Notes: generated from the sequence alone by a model not told the origin. A stretch of 64,000 nucleotides of DNA from Vicinamibacterales bacterium (GCA_030827135.1 JAURFE010000001.1:338569-402568); one strand, 5' to 3'. Shown: positions 17,786 to 26,400, numbered from the stretch's first letter. Program-made: numbers and translations.

Positions 17786-19003
17786 CAGGGTCCGGTTTTT
17801 GGTCTCGGGGATCGCGAGCCAGAAGACGGCCGCAAGCAGGTAGGCGATGGCGGTGATGGACAAGGCCGCGGGATATCCCCGCGACTGGGCCATGCCGCCG
17901 ACCAGCCACGGGGCGGCGGCGCTCGCGATTCGGCCGACGTTGTAGGTGATGCCCTGAGCGGTGGCGCGGACGCTCGTGGGATACAACTCGGCGGTCACGG
18001 CGCCGAAACCGCTGAAATAGCCGGTGCCGAAAAACGCGACCACGGGGCCGAGCAGCAACAACATCCACGGGGTCGGCGTGGAGGCGTACGCCAGCACCAG
18101 GCCCGACGCCAGCACGAGATAGCTCACATAGGTCCGGCGGCGGCCTGCGCGATCACTGATGTAGCCGAAGCTGACGTACCCGAACCACATCCCGATCTGC
18201 ATCACGATGATGAACCAGTTCATCGTGGCGTTCGACAGCCCGATGCCGCCCGCATCCGCGCCGGCGCGCAGGTAGGACGGAATCCACGAGTTCAGCCCCC
18301 ACCACGCGAACATCGTGCACGCGTTCATCAGGGTGACCGCCACCGTCACGCGAAGCATCGGTCCGGCCATCGCCTCGCGCAGTGACACGCGGGACGGCTT
18401 CACCCGTTCCTGCATCCACAGCACCGGCTCTTCCACATGCCGCCGCACCCAGAACGCATACAACGCCGGCAGCACGCCGACAAAAAACACGGCGCGCCAG
18501 TCGAGGCCCGCCAGGTCCTGCACGATCCAGTTGACGACGGCGGCCAGCGCGTAGCCGATGGCCCAGGAGCTCTGCATGAACCCGAGCGCCTTGCCGCGAT
18601 GTTCCGCAGGCCACGTCTCGGAGACCAGTGCCGCGCCGCTCGCCCATTCACCGCCCATGCCCAGGCCGAGGAAGATCCGGAAGACGGCCAGTTGGGCCAC
18701 CGTCTGCGCAAACCCGCAGGCGGCGGTGAACACCGAATACAGCAGCACGCTGAGCATCAGCGCGCGCGTACGGCCCCACTTGTCGGCGAGGACACCGAAG
18801 AGAAGACCACCCACCGCCGACGCGACGAGCGTCAGCGACTGCAGCGATCCGGCCGTCGACGCATCCATCCCGAGGTCCTGGCGCACCGCCACCAGCACGA
18901 GGGCGTAGAGCATGACGTCGAACGAGTCGAGCATCCAACCGAGCGACGCCGCCACCAGCGATCGGCGCGCCGTCCGGTCGGCCCCCTTCCACCAGTCAAA
19001 CAT
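17780..19003 (-). CDS. MFS transporter, sugar/acid:H+ symporter type
   Basis: A 407-residue inner-membrane protein with about 12 hydrophobic segments. LGWMLDSFDVMLYALVL is the first helix, GVLADKWGRTRALM is the loop 2-3 MFS signature, and SETWPAEHRGKALGFMQSSWAIGYALA is the helix 4-5 region of the metabolite:H+ symporter branch that includes ShiA- and NanT-like carriers. GYISDRAGRRRTY repeats the signature in the second half, and ELYPTSVRATAQGITYNVGR is also typical. The start is taken at the ATG at 19003; the frame runs 18 codons further upstream without support. The substrate is unknown; an organic acid or sugar acid is likely for this branch. Confidence 0.85.
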   Translation of the reverse strand: MFDWWKGADRTARRSLVAASLGWMLDSFDVMLYALVLVAVRQDLGMDASTAGSLQSLTLVASAVGGLLFGVLADKWGRTRALMLSVLLYSVFTAACGFAQTVAQLAVFRIFLGLGMGGEWASGAALVSETWPAEHRGKALGFMQSSWAIGYALAAVVNWIVQDLAGLDWRAVFFVGVLPALYAFWVRRHVEEPVLWMQERVKPSRVSLREAMAGPMLRVTVAVTLMNACTMFAWWGLNSWIPSYLRAGADAGGIGLSNATMNWFIIVMQIGMWFGYVSFGYISDRAGRRRTYVSYLVLASGLVLAYASTPTPWMLLLLGPVVAFFGTGYFSGFGAVTAELYPTSVRATAQGITYNVGRIASAAAPWLVGGMAQSRGYPAALSITAIAYLLAAVFWLAIPETKNRTLS

Positions 19004-19169
19004 AGCCAAGCCTCTTGTCGAGCGATTGTAAGATGCCACATGCCGATCACGCCGCACCGATTTGTGCGAATCGCCGCACTGGGGCTCGCCGTGATGGCCG
19101 GCGACGCGCCGTGATCGCGGGGGTGGTTCTGGGCCTGTCGGCTGCGCTGAAGCCGCAGGTCTGTGGGCG

Positions 19170-20081
19170 TTAGTGCAGCCGGAATTCCATCTGGATGATC
19201 ACGACCATGGGCACGGCCTGCCCCTGGTAGCGCGCCGGACGGAATAGCCACTGACGGGCCACGCGCATCGCCTCTTCATCGAGGCCGAACCCGCGGTCCA
19301 GCGACTTGTGAATCCGCACCTCGGTGATCTGTCCGTTCACCCCGACGACGGCTTCGAGTTCGACGATGCCCTGGATCTTCGCGCGCATGGCTTCCGGGGT
19401 GTATTTCGGATCCACCTGCTTGATGACGACCGGGTTGTCGGCCCCAGACCCCGGACGGAACGCACCGCCTCCAAAGCCTCCACCCGTGCCGGGCCCGATG
19501 CCGGAACCGGTGCCGGATCCGGACCCGGTGCCGCGGCCCGTGCCGCCGCCACCGCCGGTGCCGGTCCCCAGTGACGGCGCGGCGGACAGCCCGGAGACGA
19601 CACCTGAGGTCACCGGCAACGTCGCGTCGGTGCGAATGGGAGCCAGCAGGGGTGCGGGAGGCGGCGGCGGGATATCAACCTTCGGCACCTCGATTTTCGG
19701 CGCCTCAGGCACGACCGCCTTCATTTCCAGCCTGGCCGGCGGCGCCACCGATTCATTGCCGCCCCCACCGCCACCGCCGCCGGGGCCTTCCACCCGCACA
19801 AACGTCAGCTCGTACTTCTCGATGGGCGTGACCTCAGGGGGTGGAGCGGGTGGCCGCCAGGCCAGGACAAGAGCAATCAGCAGGACGGCCCCGCCATGGA
19901 GGCCCAGCGAGGCGGACATCGCCCGGCCCATTTTGCGTTGATCGGCGTGAGAAAACTCGGACGTGGCCGCCAGCCAGCCCTGGGCCACAACACCAGGCGC
20001 ACCGGCAGCCGCGCCTGCTCCGCCCGCAGGCGTCGAAGGCGTCGCAGGGGCCGGCCCGGGGAATTCAGGGTTCTGGCTCAT
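19170..20081 (-). CDS. TonB-like energy transducer / periplasmic spanning protein
   Basis: A 303-residue TonB-family protein. A cytoplasmic Ala/Gly/Pro-rich N-terminus leads to one membrane helix (LGLHGGAVLLIALVLAW), then Pro-rich (PKIEVPKVDIPPPPPAP) and long Gly/Thr/Ser-rich spacers suited to cross the periplasm, and a C-terminal TonB domain: DPKYTPEAMRAKIQGIVELEAVVGVNGQITEVRIHKSL, with the final RPARYQGQAVPMVVIIQMEF. Such proteins couple proton motive force to outer-membrane receptors. The ATG at 20081 is chosen because the 18 codons before it look non-coding. No exbB/exbD or receptor is adjacent. Confidence 0.85.
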   Translation of the reverse strand: MSQNPEFPGPAPATPSTPAGGAGAAAGAPGVVAQGWLAATSEFSHADQRKMGRAMSASLGLHGGAVLLIALVLAWRPPAPPPEVTPIEKYELTFVRVEGPGGGGGGGGNESVAPPARLEMKAVVPEAPKIEVPKVDIPPPPPAPLLAPIRTDATLPVTSGVVSGLSAAPSLGTGTGGGGGTGRGTGSGSGTGSGIGPGTGGGFGGGAFRPGSGADNPVVIKQVDPKYTPEAMRAKIQGIVELEAVVGVNGQITEVRIHKSLDRGFGLDEEAMRVARQWLFRPARYQGQAVPMVVIIQMEFRLH

Positions 20082-20169
20082 GTGAGGTGTCCTAACCAGT
20101 ATACGCATCGAACGTGATAACCGTTGCCGGCGCAAAACCGGTGCCTGGATACGGTGCTAGAATCGAAAC

Positions 20170-20349
20170 ATGTTTGCTCTTATCGGTCCCATCGGCCTGC
20201 CCGAGTTGCTGATCATTCTCTTCATCATCATTCTGGTCTTCGGCGCGAGCCGCCTGCCGGAACTCGGCAAAGGCATCGGCAAAGGCATCCGCAACTTCAA
20301 GGAAGCCAACAAGGAAGGCCTGAGCGACACGAAGAAGCTCGACCAGTAA
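20170..20349 (+). CDS. tatA: Sec-independent protein translocase TatA/TatE
   Basis: A 59-residue protein with the whole TatA pattern: a short periplasmic N-terminus, one hydrophobic helix beginning [38 protein letters not shown], the conserved FG at the helix end, then an amphipathic helix and a charged tail. TatA forms the size-adjustable pore of the twin-arginine pathway. This fits the Tat signals on the sulfatase and the DUF1552 protein in this window. It is a single-gene unit divergent from the TonB-like gene and convergent with selB; tatB and tatC are not in the window. Confidence 0.93.
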   Translation: MFALIGPIGLPELLIILFIIILVFGASRLPELGKGIGKGIRNFKEANKEGLSDTKKLDQ

Positions 20350-20362
20350 GACGCCGGCCCCG

Positions 20363-20386
20363 GGACCTTGGACCTATAGGACCACC
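20363..20386. repeat. Weak approximately 8-nt array overlapping the selB stop codon
   Basis: GGACC recurs at 20363, 20370 and 20379 (spacing 7 and 9). The selB stop (TAG, 20376-20374) falls inside it. It resembles the other 8-nt arrays but is too short and irregular to be sure. Confidence 0.35.
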
Positions 20387-22296
20387 CGTTTATTCCCGGT
20401 CCTGCGCGTGATGTGTTCCCGATCCAGGTGCTCCAGCAGCGGAATCGCAAACTTGCGGCTCACGCCAAACCTCGCCTTCGCCTCAGCCACATCAAACACC
20501 GTACCCGCCCCCAGCGCACGCACCTGACTGCGCAACTCGTCCAGCACCTCGCCGTGAAACCACAGGTCGGTGAGCTTCACGACCCGGCGGTCCTTGCTCA
20601 ACGTGATCAGGGCGCGCTGGACACGCGCCACCTCCGCGCCAGCACCGTGGGCCACGCCCGCCACGTCCGGCGGTTGCAGTCCGGCCGCGCGAAGCACCTG
20701 CAGCACTCCATCCCGAATCCGCGCATCGTCGTCACTCACAACCGGCCGATGGGACGACAGCGACACACGGTCGCCGTTCACCACTCCCGCCGCTGCAAGG
20801 ACTACGTCGAATGTGGCCGGAGTGGATGTCTTCGCGACGCGCATCCGGAGTTCCTCGCGGGGCGGGCCCACTTCGTCCGGGTGCGCCTTGTGGTGGGCTG
20901 TCAGATACGCTGTCACCGCGGCGACAGCCGCGGCCACGCTCTCGGCGCTGACGACTGACGCACCGGCGGGCACCACACGCGCCTCGCCGGCCAGCGTGCG
21001 CAAGGCCATCTCAGTCATCGCGATTCCGATGCCGGCCCGGCGGGCGATCTCCGGGACCGTCAGCCCGGCAAGACCCGCTTCATCGAGCCAGCGCCGCATC
21101 ACCACCTCGATCCGGGTGCCATCACTCTCAAGAAACCGCGTCACCATGCCGGACCGCCGCACACCACTCCGGGGCGGTTCCGGGTCCAGCACCACGCCGC
21201 CGCCGATCGTCCGCGCCGGCGAGGGCGCACGGACCACAAATCGATCGCCGCGCGTGATCACCATTGGTTCGGCCAGCCGCAGTCGCGCGTAGGCCTGCCC
21301 GCCCGGGGGGACGGCGACCTCCGCGCGACTCGGGGGGGACGCGACCCATGGATCCGCCGGCGTCGTCCGGGTCGCCGACACCGAGATGCGCGCGCCGACC
21401 TCGGCGGTCCCCTGGTGCACGCGCACACGCGCGCCCTGGCGCACGGCTGGGCTGCCGGGCAACAGGTCGAGCCTTACATCCACCCGTCGCGTCACGGGGT
21501 AGGCATCGGGCGCCGCCAGCGTCATGCCGCGGCGCACATGTCGCAGATCCACGCCGCCGAGATTCACCGCGACACGCCGCGGTGCCTGGACGGTCGACAC
21601 GGTTGCACCATGCACCTGCAGGCCACGCACGCGGGCGCGTCCGTCGCCCGGCAGCACCTGCACGTCATCTTCAAGCGTCAGTGCCCCACTCCCGAGCGTG
21701 CCGGTGACGACGGTGCCAAAGCCTTTGACGGAGAATGCGCGATCAATCGGCACACGCGCCGCGCCCGTCGCGCGCCGGTCCCCGGCCCTGGCAGCCAGCG
21801 CCACGATCGCGTCGCGCAACGCCGGCAGTCCCGCCCCCGTGCGCGCCGACACCGCCAGCACGGGCGACGCCGCCAGCGGCGTGCCGGCCACCAGGTCGCG
21901 CGCCTCAAGCGTGGTCAACGCGAGCATGTCGTCATCCACCAGATCCGATTTTGTGAGCACGATCAGCCCGCGATCGACGCCGAGCAGACGACAGATGTCG
22001 AGATGCTCGCGCGTCTGCGGCATCACGGACTCGTTGGCGGCAATCACGAGGAGCACAGCATCCAGCCCGCCGGCGCCGGCAAGCATCGTGCGGACGAAGC
22101 GTTCGTGCCCCGGCACGTCCACCAGAGCCACGGACACGTCACCGACCTGGGCGTGGGCAAAGCCCAGTTCGATGGTGATCCCGCGCGCCTGTTCTTCCTT
22201 CAGCCGATCGGGGTGTGTCCCGGTGAGCGCCTCCACGAGTGCGCTCTTGCCGTGGTCGATATGCCCCGCGGTGCCAAGTACCAGCGTCCGCACCAT
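20374..22296 (-). CDS. selB: Selenocysteine-specific translation elongation factor SelB
   Basis: A 640-residue GTPase that brings Sec-tRNA to UGA codons in mRNAs with a SECIS hairpin. The G domain shows GHIDHGKS (residues 11-18), RGITIELGFAHA, DVPGHERFVRTM, and LTKSD. Instead of EF-Tu length, it continues through beta-barrel domains (RVPIDRAFSVKGFGTVVTGTL is the diagnostic domain 2 start) into about 270 residues of winged-helix repeats ending in AKARFGVSRKFAIPLLEHLDREHITRRTGNKRVVL, which in SelB bind the SECIS RNA. Its start is 5 bases after the rnr stop, so the two are probably cotranscribed. It implies that this organism makes selenoproteins; selA, selC and selD are not in the window. Confidence 0.95.
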   Translation of the reverse strand: MVRTLVLGTAGHIDHGKSALVEALTGTHPDRLKEEQARGITIELGFAHAQVGDVSVALVDVPGHERFVRTMLAGAGGLDAVLLVIAANESVMPQTREHLDICRLLGVDRGLIVLTKSDLVDDDMLALTTLEARDLVAGTPLAASPVLAVSARTGAGLPALRDAIVALAARAGDRRATGAARVPIDRAFSVKGFGTVVTGTLGSGALTLEDDVQVLPGDGRARVRGLQVHGATVSTVQAPRRVAVNLGGVDLRHVRRGMTLAAPDAYPVTRRVDVRLDLLPGSPAVRQGARVRVHQGTAEVGARISVSATRTTPADPWVASPPSRAEVAVPPGGQAYARLRLAEPMVITRGDRFVVRAPSPARTIGGGVVLDPEPPRSGVRRSGMVTRFLESDGTRIEVVMRRWLDEAGLAGLTVPEIARRAGIGIAMTEMALRTLAGEARVVPAGASVVSAESVAAAVAAVTAYLTAHHKAHPDEVGPPREELRMRVAKTSTPATFDVVLAAAGVVNGDRVSLSSHRPVVSDDDARIRDGVLQVLRAAGLQPPDVAGVAHGAGAEVARVQRALITLSKDRRVVKLTDLWFHGEVLDELRSQVRALGAGTVFDVAEAKARFGVSRKFAIPLLEHLDREHITRRTGNKRVVL

Positions 22297-22301
22297 GCTG
22301 C

Positions 22302-24566
22302 TCAGCGCTTCTTCCGGCGCGCCGCCTTCTTGAAGGCCCGCTCCCTGGGACCAGCCCGCTTGGCGCCTTTTCGCCTGGGCGGGGGGGCCTGGCTGCGGCG
22401 CGGACCGCGGTGCTTTTCCGATCGCGCGACCGCCTCGAGGATTGCGGTCAATCCCAGATCCACCAGACGACGTTCCAGGTCGACGCGAATCACCTGTACC
22501 GACACCTTGTCGCCGAGCCGGAAGATGCGGCCGTGTTTTTCACCCTTCAGCAGGTGGGCCTTTTCCAGGAACCGGTAATAGTCATCGGCCATCGTCGACA
22601 CATGGACCATGCCCTCGACAAAATGTTCGACCAGTTCGATGTGCAGCCCGAACGCACTCACGCCGGTGACGAACCCGGTGAACTCATCGCCGACCTTGTC
22701 GGCCATGAAGCGCACTTTCTTCCACTGTACGAGTTCGCGCTCCGCGTCGTTCGCGCGGCGCTCGCGTTCGGAGGTATGGCGCCCCATCTCCGGCAGGTCC
22801 TCCTGCAATTCGGCGAGCCGTTCATCGTCCAGGCCGCCACGCGAGGCCCGCAGCGACCGATGCACCACGAGATCCGGATAGCGGCGAATCGGTGACGTGA
22901 AGTGGGCATAGTGCCGCGTCGCCAGACCGAAGTGGCCGATCGGCGTCTCCTCGTACCGGGCCTTCTGCATCGTGCGCAGCATCAGCATCGCGATGGGCTT
23001 TTCTTCTGGGGTCCCACGGATCTTCTCCACGAGCCGCTGGAAATGGCGCGGCTCCAGCCGATCGGACGGACCGGACAACGAATAACCGAGCGCGCCGATG
23101 AAGGTTTCGAATTCCTCGACCTTCATCGGATCGGGGTCTTCATGTACTCGATACAACGTCGGTGTGCCGTGATCTTCGAGATGTTCCGCTACCGTTTCAT
23201 TGGCCAGCAGCATGAACTCCTCGATCAGGCGATGCGCGATGTTCCGCTGCGCCGCGACGATCGCCTCAATCATCCCGTCGTCACCGATCAGGATTTCGGA
23301 TTCCTTCAGATCAAAGTCGACCGACCCGCGGCGACGCCGGCGCTGGTTGAGAATCTCAAAGAGATCCTTCATGCGCTCGAAGAGCGGTACAAGCGCTGCG
23401 TACTGCTTCCGCAGCACGGGATCCCTGTCGGTGAGGATCTGATTCACCTGCGTGTACGTCATGCGGGCGTGGCTGTGAATCACGCCGTCGTGCATCTCGT
23501 GCCGCCGCACCATGCCGGTGCGGCGATCCACTTCCATCAGACACGACTGCACAAGCCGATCCACGTGGGGATTGAGACTGCACAGGCCGGTGGACAGTTC
23601 CGACGGAAACATGTGCACCGCGCGCTCCGGAAAATACACGGACGTACTGCGCTCGTAGGCCTCGCGATCCAGCGCCGTGCCTTCGCGCACGTAGTGCGAC
23701 ACGTCGGCGATGTGCACGGCGAGCCAGTAATTGCCGTTCGGCAATTCGTCGAGCGAAATCGCGTCGTCGAAGTCCCTCGCGTGTTCGCCGTCGATGGTGA
23801 CGGTGGGCCACTTCCGGAAGTCCGTGCGGCCTTCCCGATCACGCGGCTTCACGCTGGTGCCGAGTTTGAGGGCTTCGGCGACGGCCTCGTCGGAGTGTGT
23901 GTCCTGGATGTTGTATTTGCGAATGATGACGGCGGTATCGACGCCAGGCGCATTGATGTCGCCCAGCACCTCGAAGACCCGGCCTTGCGCCGGACGTGTC
24001 TGCGTCGGCCACGTCGTGATGGCCAGCGTGACCATCTCGCCGGGTTTGGCGCCCATCGATTCCCCGGGTGGCACCTCGACGTCCATCACCAGGCGCCGAT
24101 CAAACGGCACCACAAATCCCCGCCCCTGTTCCGACACGTCGTAGCGGCCGACGATGGAGGAGGTACCGCGCTCGAGGATCCGAATGATGCGGCCTTCGGC
24201 ACGGTCGCCGTCGCGTGTGCGCTCCACACGCACGACTACCCGATCGCCGTGGACTGCCTGATTGAGATGGACCCCGGGAATAAAGATGCTCGTCGGGCCG
24301 TCGTCCGACGGGCGTTCGGCTTCCACGAAGCCGAAGCCTCGGGGGTTGGTGGTGACGCGGCCCACCACCAGGTTCATGCGATCCGGCAGACCGAACCGTT
24401 CGCCTCGAATTTCAATCAGCTCGCCGGCATCGACCAATTTTTTGAGGACACGCTTGAAGGTGGCGCGCGACTCGCGCGGAATTTTCAGGGCTTGCAGCAG
24501 TTCCTTGGCGGTGGCCGGATGGTCCACCCGGTCGCGGATTTTCTGCAGAATTTCTTCGGCGGTCAT
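22302..24566 (-). CDS. rnr: Ribonuclease R
   Basis: A 754-residue 3'-5' exoribonuclease (RNB family) that degrades structured RNA. The order is an N-terminal winged-helix domain (TAKELLQALKIPRESRATFKRVLKKLVDAGEL), cold-shock domains (GRVTTNPRGFGFVEAE), the RNB catalytic domain with DGEHARDFDDAISL, where the metal-binding Asp cluster lies, and FTSPIRRYPDLVVHR, then an S1 domain (VGDEFTGFVTGVSAFGLHIELVEHFVEGMVHVS) and a Lys/Arg-rich tail. The ATG at 24566 is preferred over a TTG 24 bases upstream. It is divergent from an ECF sigma gene and precedes selB by 5 bases. Confidence 0.95.
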   Translation of the reverse strand: MTAEEILQKIRDRVDHPATAKELLQALKIPRESRATFKRVLKKLVDAGELIEIRGERFGLPDRMNLVVGRVTTNPRGFGFVEAERPSDDGPTSIFIPGVHLNQAVHGDRVVVRVERTRDGDRAEGRIIRILERGTSSIVGRYDVSEQGRGFVVPFDRRLVMDVEVPPGESMGAKPGEMVTLAITTWPTQTRPAQGRVFEVLGDINAPGVDTAVIIRKYNIQDTHSDEAVAEALKLGTSVKPRDREGRTDFRKWPTVTIDGEHARDFDDAISLDELPNGNYWLAVHIADVSHYVREGTALDREAYERSTSVYFPERAVHMFPSELSTGLCSLNPHVDRLVQSCLMEVDRRTGMVRRHEMHDGVIHSHARMTYTQVNQILTDRDPVLRKQYAALVPLFERMKDLFEILNQRRRRRGSVDFDLKESEILIGDDGMIEAIVAAQRNIAHRLIEEFMLLANETVAEHLEDHGTPTLYRVHEDPDPMKVEEFETFIGALGYSLSGPSDRLEPRHFQRLVEKIRGTPEEKPIAMLMLRTMQKARYEETPIGHFGLATRHYAHFTSPIRRYPDLVVHRSLRASRGGLDDERLAELQEDLPEMGRHTSERERRANDAERELVQWKKVRFMADKVGDEFTGFVTGVSAFGLHIELVEHFVEGMVHVSTMADDYYRFLEKAHLLKGEKHGRIFRLGDKVSVQVIRVDLERRLVDLGLTAILEAVARSEKHRGPRRSQAPPPRRKGAKRAGPRERAFKKAARRKKR

Positions 24567-24619
24567 GTCCTGAGTGTACTTCCGACCCAACCAAGGCCCG
24601 GCGGCGAAGGTCTACATCC

Positions 24620-25237
24620 GTGGTGACGACCGCTGCTGCCGTGTTGGACATAACTGCCGCCTCCCCGCTTGTTGGCGATACGCCCCAAGTGCAGGCATGG
24701 GTGCGGGCGGCGAAGGCCGGGGACCGCGCCGCATTCGACGCACTGGTCGGCCTGTATTACCGCTCGGTTTACCGGACCGCGATGGCAGCCCTCCAGCGGT
24801 CGGAAGATGCCGACGACGCGACCCAGGACGCCTTCGTGCTGGCCTGGCGGAAGGTCGCCGGCTTTCGGGGTGACTCCAGTTTCAAGACCTGGCTGCTGAC
24901 GATTGTCTGGCGTCAGGCGCTCGATCGTCGAAAACGCCGTGACCGCTGGTGGCGCCGGCAGCACCTCCCCGCCGGCTCTGGAGATGGGGCGGTGGAGGAT
25001 GGGGTCGACACCCTGGTCACCACGGAGGCCGACCCGGAACGCCTCGCCTCGGGACGCGCGCAGTTGGCGCAGGTGCAGGCCGCCATTGCGGCACTGACGC
25101 CCAAACTGCGCGACACCCTGATCCTCGCCTCGTCGGGCGACCACTCCTACGACGACATTGCCGTGATGTTGAACGTGCCCATCGGTACCGTGAAGTGGCG
25201 CGTGGCTGAAGCCCGGAGATTGCTCAAATGTCGATGA
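24620..25237 (+). CDS. ECF-type RNA polymerase sigma factor
   Basis: A 205-residue sigma-70 family factor with only regions 2 and 4. Region 2 is ALVGLYYRSVYRTAMAALQRSEDADDATQDAFVLAWRKVAGFRGDSSFKTWLLTI, and region 4 is IAALTPKLRDTLILASSGDHSYDDIAVMLNVPIGTVKWRVAEARRLLK, joined by a linker. It starts with GTG at 24620. The stop overlaps the next gene, whose product has one membrane helix, as is usual for a sigma/anti-sigma pair. The signal and regulon cannot be read from sequence. Confidence 0.9.
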   Translation: MVTTAAAVLDITAASPLVGDTPQVQAWVRAAKAGDRAAFDALVGLYYRSVYRTAMAALQRSEDADDATQDAFVLAWRKVAGFRGDSSFKTWLLTIVWRQALDRRKRRDRWWRRQHLPAGSGDGAVEDGVDTLVTTEADPERLASGRAQLAQVQAAIAALTPKLRDTLILASSGDHSYDDIAVMLNVPIGTVKWRVAEARRLLKCR

Positions 25238-25722
25238 CACACGACGACGTCACCCGTGCGGCCCGCACGATGATCGACGTTGAACCACCGCAGGATCTGG
25301 AAGCGCGCATCAGGCTGAGGCTTGATTCGGTCACGCCTGTTGCGAGTGCGCGCCGGTGGCCGTGGGTTGCCGGATTGGCCACGGCGGCGACCGTGACGCT
25401 GACGTTGATCGTCATGCTGTCTCGGAGTTCCGAGGTTCCGGAGTTTCGAGGTTCCGCAGTGCCGGAGTTCCGCAGCGCCGGAGTTCAGGAGTCCAGAAGT
25501 CCAGAGGTCCAGAAGTTCAGGGGTCCGGTCGTCTCCGCGCCGGTTCGGCTGCCGGCGTACCGAACGATATCCGCGTCGGAGTTGGAGTGGATGGCGCGCA
25601 GGGTGCCGGCGCTTGATCTCATCGATCCCATCCAACCAGAACCAGTGTGGATCGCTCCACTCACCATGGCCCCGCTCATGACCTCGCCGATGCACGGCGA
25701 TATTGACGAGGGGCGGCAGTAA
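25228..25722 (+). CDS. Membrane-anchored protein, putative anti-sigma factor, with embedded 8-residue repeats
   Basis: A 164-residue protein coupled to the sigma gene: the stop of sigma lies inside its first codons, and an alternative ATG at 25234 would give a 4-base ATGA overlap. The N-terminal 45 residues are cytoplasmic and charged; one helix follows (WVAGLATAATVTLTLIVML). Immediately after it comes a low-complexity block, residues 65-99, with 8-residue periodicity (SSEVPEFRG, SAVPEFRS, AGVQESRS, PEVQKFRG), which is the translation of an 8-nt tandem array. The last 55 residues look normal (ISASELEWMARRVPALDLIDP). No zinc-binding anti-sigma motif is seen, so the anti-sigma role is inferred from position and topology only. 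Confidence 0.65.
   Translation: MSMTHDDVTRAARTMIDVEPPQDLEARIRLRLDSVTPVASARRWPWVAGLATAATVTLTLIVMLSRSSEVPEFRGSAVPEFRSAGVQESRSPEVQKFRGPVVSAPVRLPAYRTISASELEWMARRVPALDLIDPIQPEPVWIAPLTMAPLMTSPMHGDIDEGRQ
25420..25523 (+). repeat. 13-unit 8-nt tandem array inside a coding sequence
   Basis: Thirteen contiguous 8-mers without any indel: TCTCGGAG, TTCCGAGG, TTCCGGAG, TTTCGAGG, TTCCGCAG, TGCCGGAG, TTCCGCAG, CGCCGGAG, TTCAGGAG, TCCAGAAG, TCCAGAGG, TCCAGAAG, TTCAGGGG. Since 24 is the common multiple of 8 and 3, the reading frame stays open and repeats every 8 residues. The units match the intergenic arrays elsewhere in the window. Confidence 0.92.
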
Positions 25723-25741
25723 AGTTTCTCAAGGAGTTCAC

Positions 25742-26320
25742 ATGCGTAGACTGATTCTCGTACTTGGTTTCGTCGTTTCCACCGGCGCGTTCGCGGTACC
25801 GGCTCTGGCGCAGACCGCCGGGGCGACCGCGCCTTCGGTGCCGCGGATCGTCAACGCGTTGCCGCCCGCGCAGGGACAGACGGCCCCGGCGGCCCCACAG
25901 CCGCAGAACCGGCTCCCGAACCTGCCGACGCTGCCCAATACGACAAACATCCAGCTGGATTTGACGATCACCGACACGCTGAGCGGCAATCCGAGCACCA
26001 AGACCGTCTCGATGGTGATCCTGAACGGCAGCAACGGCATGATCCGCACGTCGCAGCCTGGCTACGATCACGTGCTCAATGTGGACGCGATGGCGACCGC
26101 GTATCAGAACGGCATGATTGGTGTGCGGCTGAGCTTTGAGTTCACGCCGCCCGGCCCGGCAGCCGTCGAGGGTCGCCCGAACACCCGCGCGCCGAGGCTC
26201 AACGAATCCCTGACCGTGGTTGTGCTCGACGGCAAGCCACTGGTCGTCTCACAGTCCGCCGACGCCGCCTCGAACCGCACGGTCACGGCGTCGATTACAG
26301 CCAAGGTACTGAAGTTCTGA
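25742..26320 (+). CDS. Exported protein of unknown function
   Basis: A 192-residue protein preceded by a good ribosome site (AAGGAG about 6 bases before ATG 25742). It has a signal peptide ending near VPALAQTA, a Pro/Gln/Ala-rich segment (about residues 25-60), and a beta-rich domain (NIQLDLTITDTLSG, SKTVSMVILNGSNGMIR-like strands, VGVRLSFEFTPP-like, LNESLTVVVLDGKPLVVSQSAD, RTVTASITAKVLKF). It follows the sigma and putative anti-sigma genes by 19 bases, so it may be a product of the same transcript and a target or sensor of that system. I do not recognise the family. Confidence 0.7.
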   Translation: MRRLILVLGFVVSTGAFAVPALAQTAGATAPSVPRIVNALPPAQGQTAPAAPQPQNRLPNLPTLPNTTNIQLDLTITDTLSGNPSTKTVSMVILNGSNGMIRTSQPGYDHVLNVDAMATAYQNGMIGVRLSFEFTPPGPAAVEGRPNTRAPRLNESLTVVVLDGKPLVVSQSADAASNRTVTASITAKVLKF

Positions 26321-26325
26321 GTCGC

Positions 26326-26355
26326 TGGCCCGCTTCAAACCAGCGGGCCCTACTT
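26326..26355. repeat. REP-like palindrome
   Basis: GGCCCGCT (26327-26334), a 7-base loop, then AGCGGGCC (26342-26349), followed by CTACTTC. The 8-base stem is perfect. Sequence and architecture resemble the tandem palindromes at 47423-47493. It may also stop transcription of the exported-protein gene, but it has no T-run. Confidence 0.6.
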
Positions 26356-26400
26356 CGGCACTTCGGAACCTCGGAACTTCGGACCTACGGCCCTTCGGTG
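26353..26400. repeat. 8-nt-period array (6 units), overlapping a stop codon
   Basis: Six contiguous 8-mers in the complementary orientation: CTTCGGCA, CTTCGGAA, CCTCGGAA, CTTCGGAC, CTACGGCC, CTTCGGTG. The stop (TAG, 26387-26385) and last codons of the minus-strand gene lie within it. Confidence 0.85.

Noticed and set aside
16367-18385. Long plus-strand frame of 672 codons across the two-heme and MFS genes
   Set aside because: It is antisense to two well-supported genes, rich in Arg/His/Pro, and has no domain; it is a by-product of GC-rich codon use.
19040-19114. Short frame with a signal-like start between the MFS and TonB-like genes
   Set aside because: Only 24 codons, with no ribosome site and no continuation in the same frame; at best a gene remnant.
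25420-25523. CRISPR-like array
   Set aside because: There are no spacers; the units are contiguous octamers inside a coding frame.
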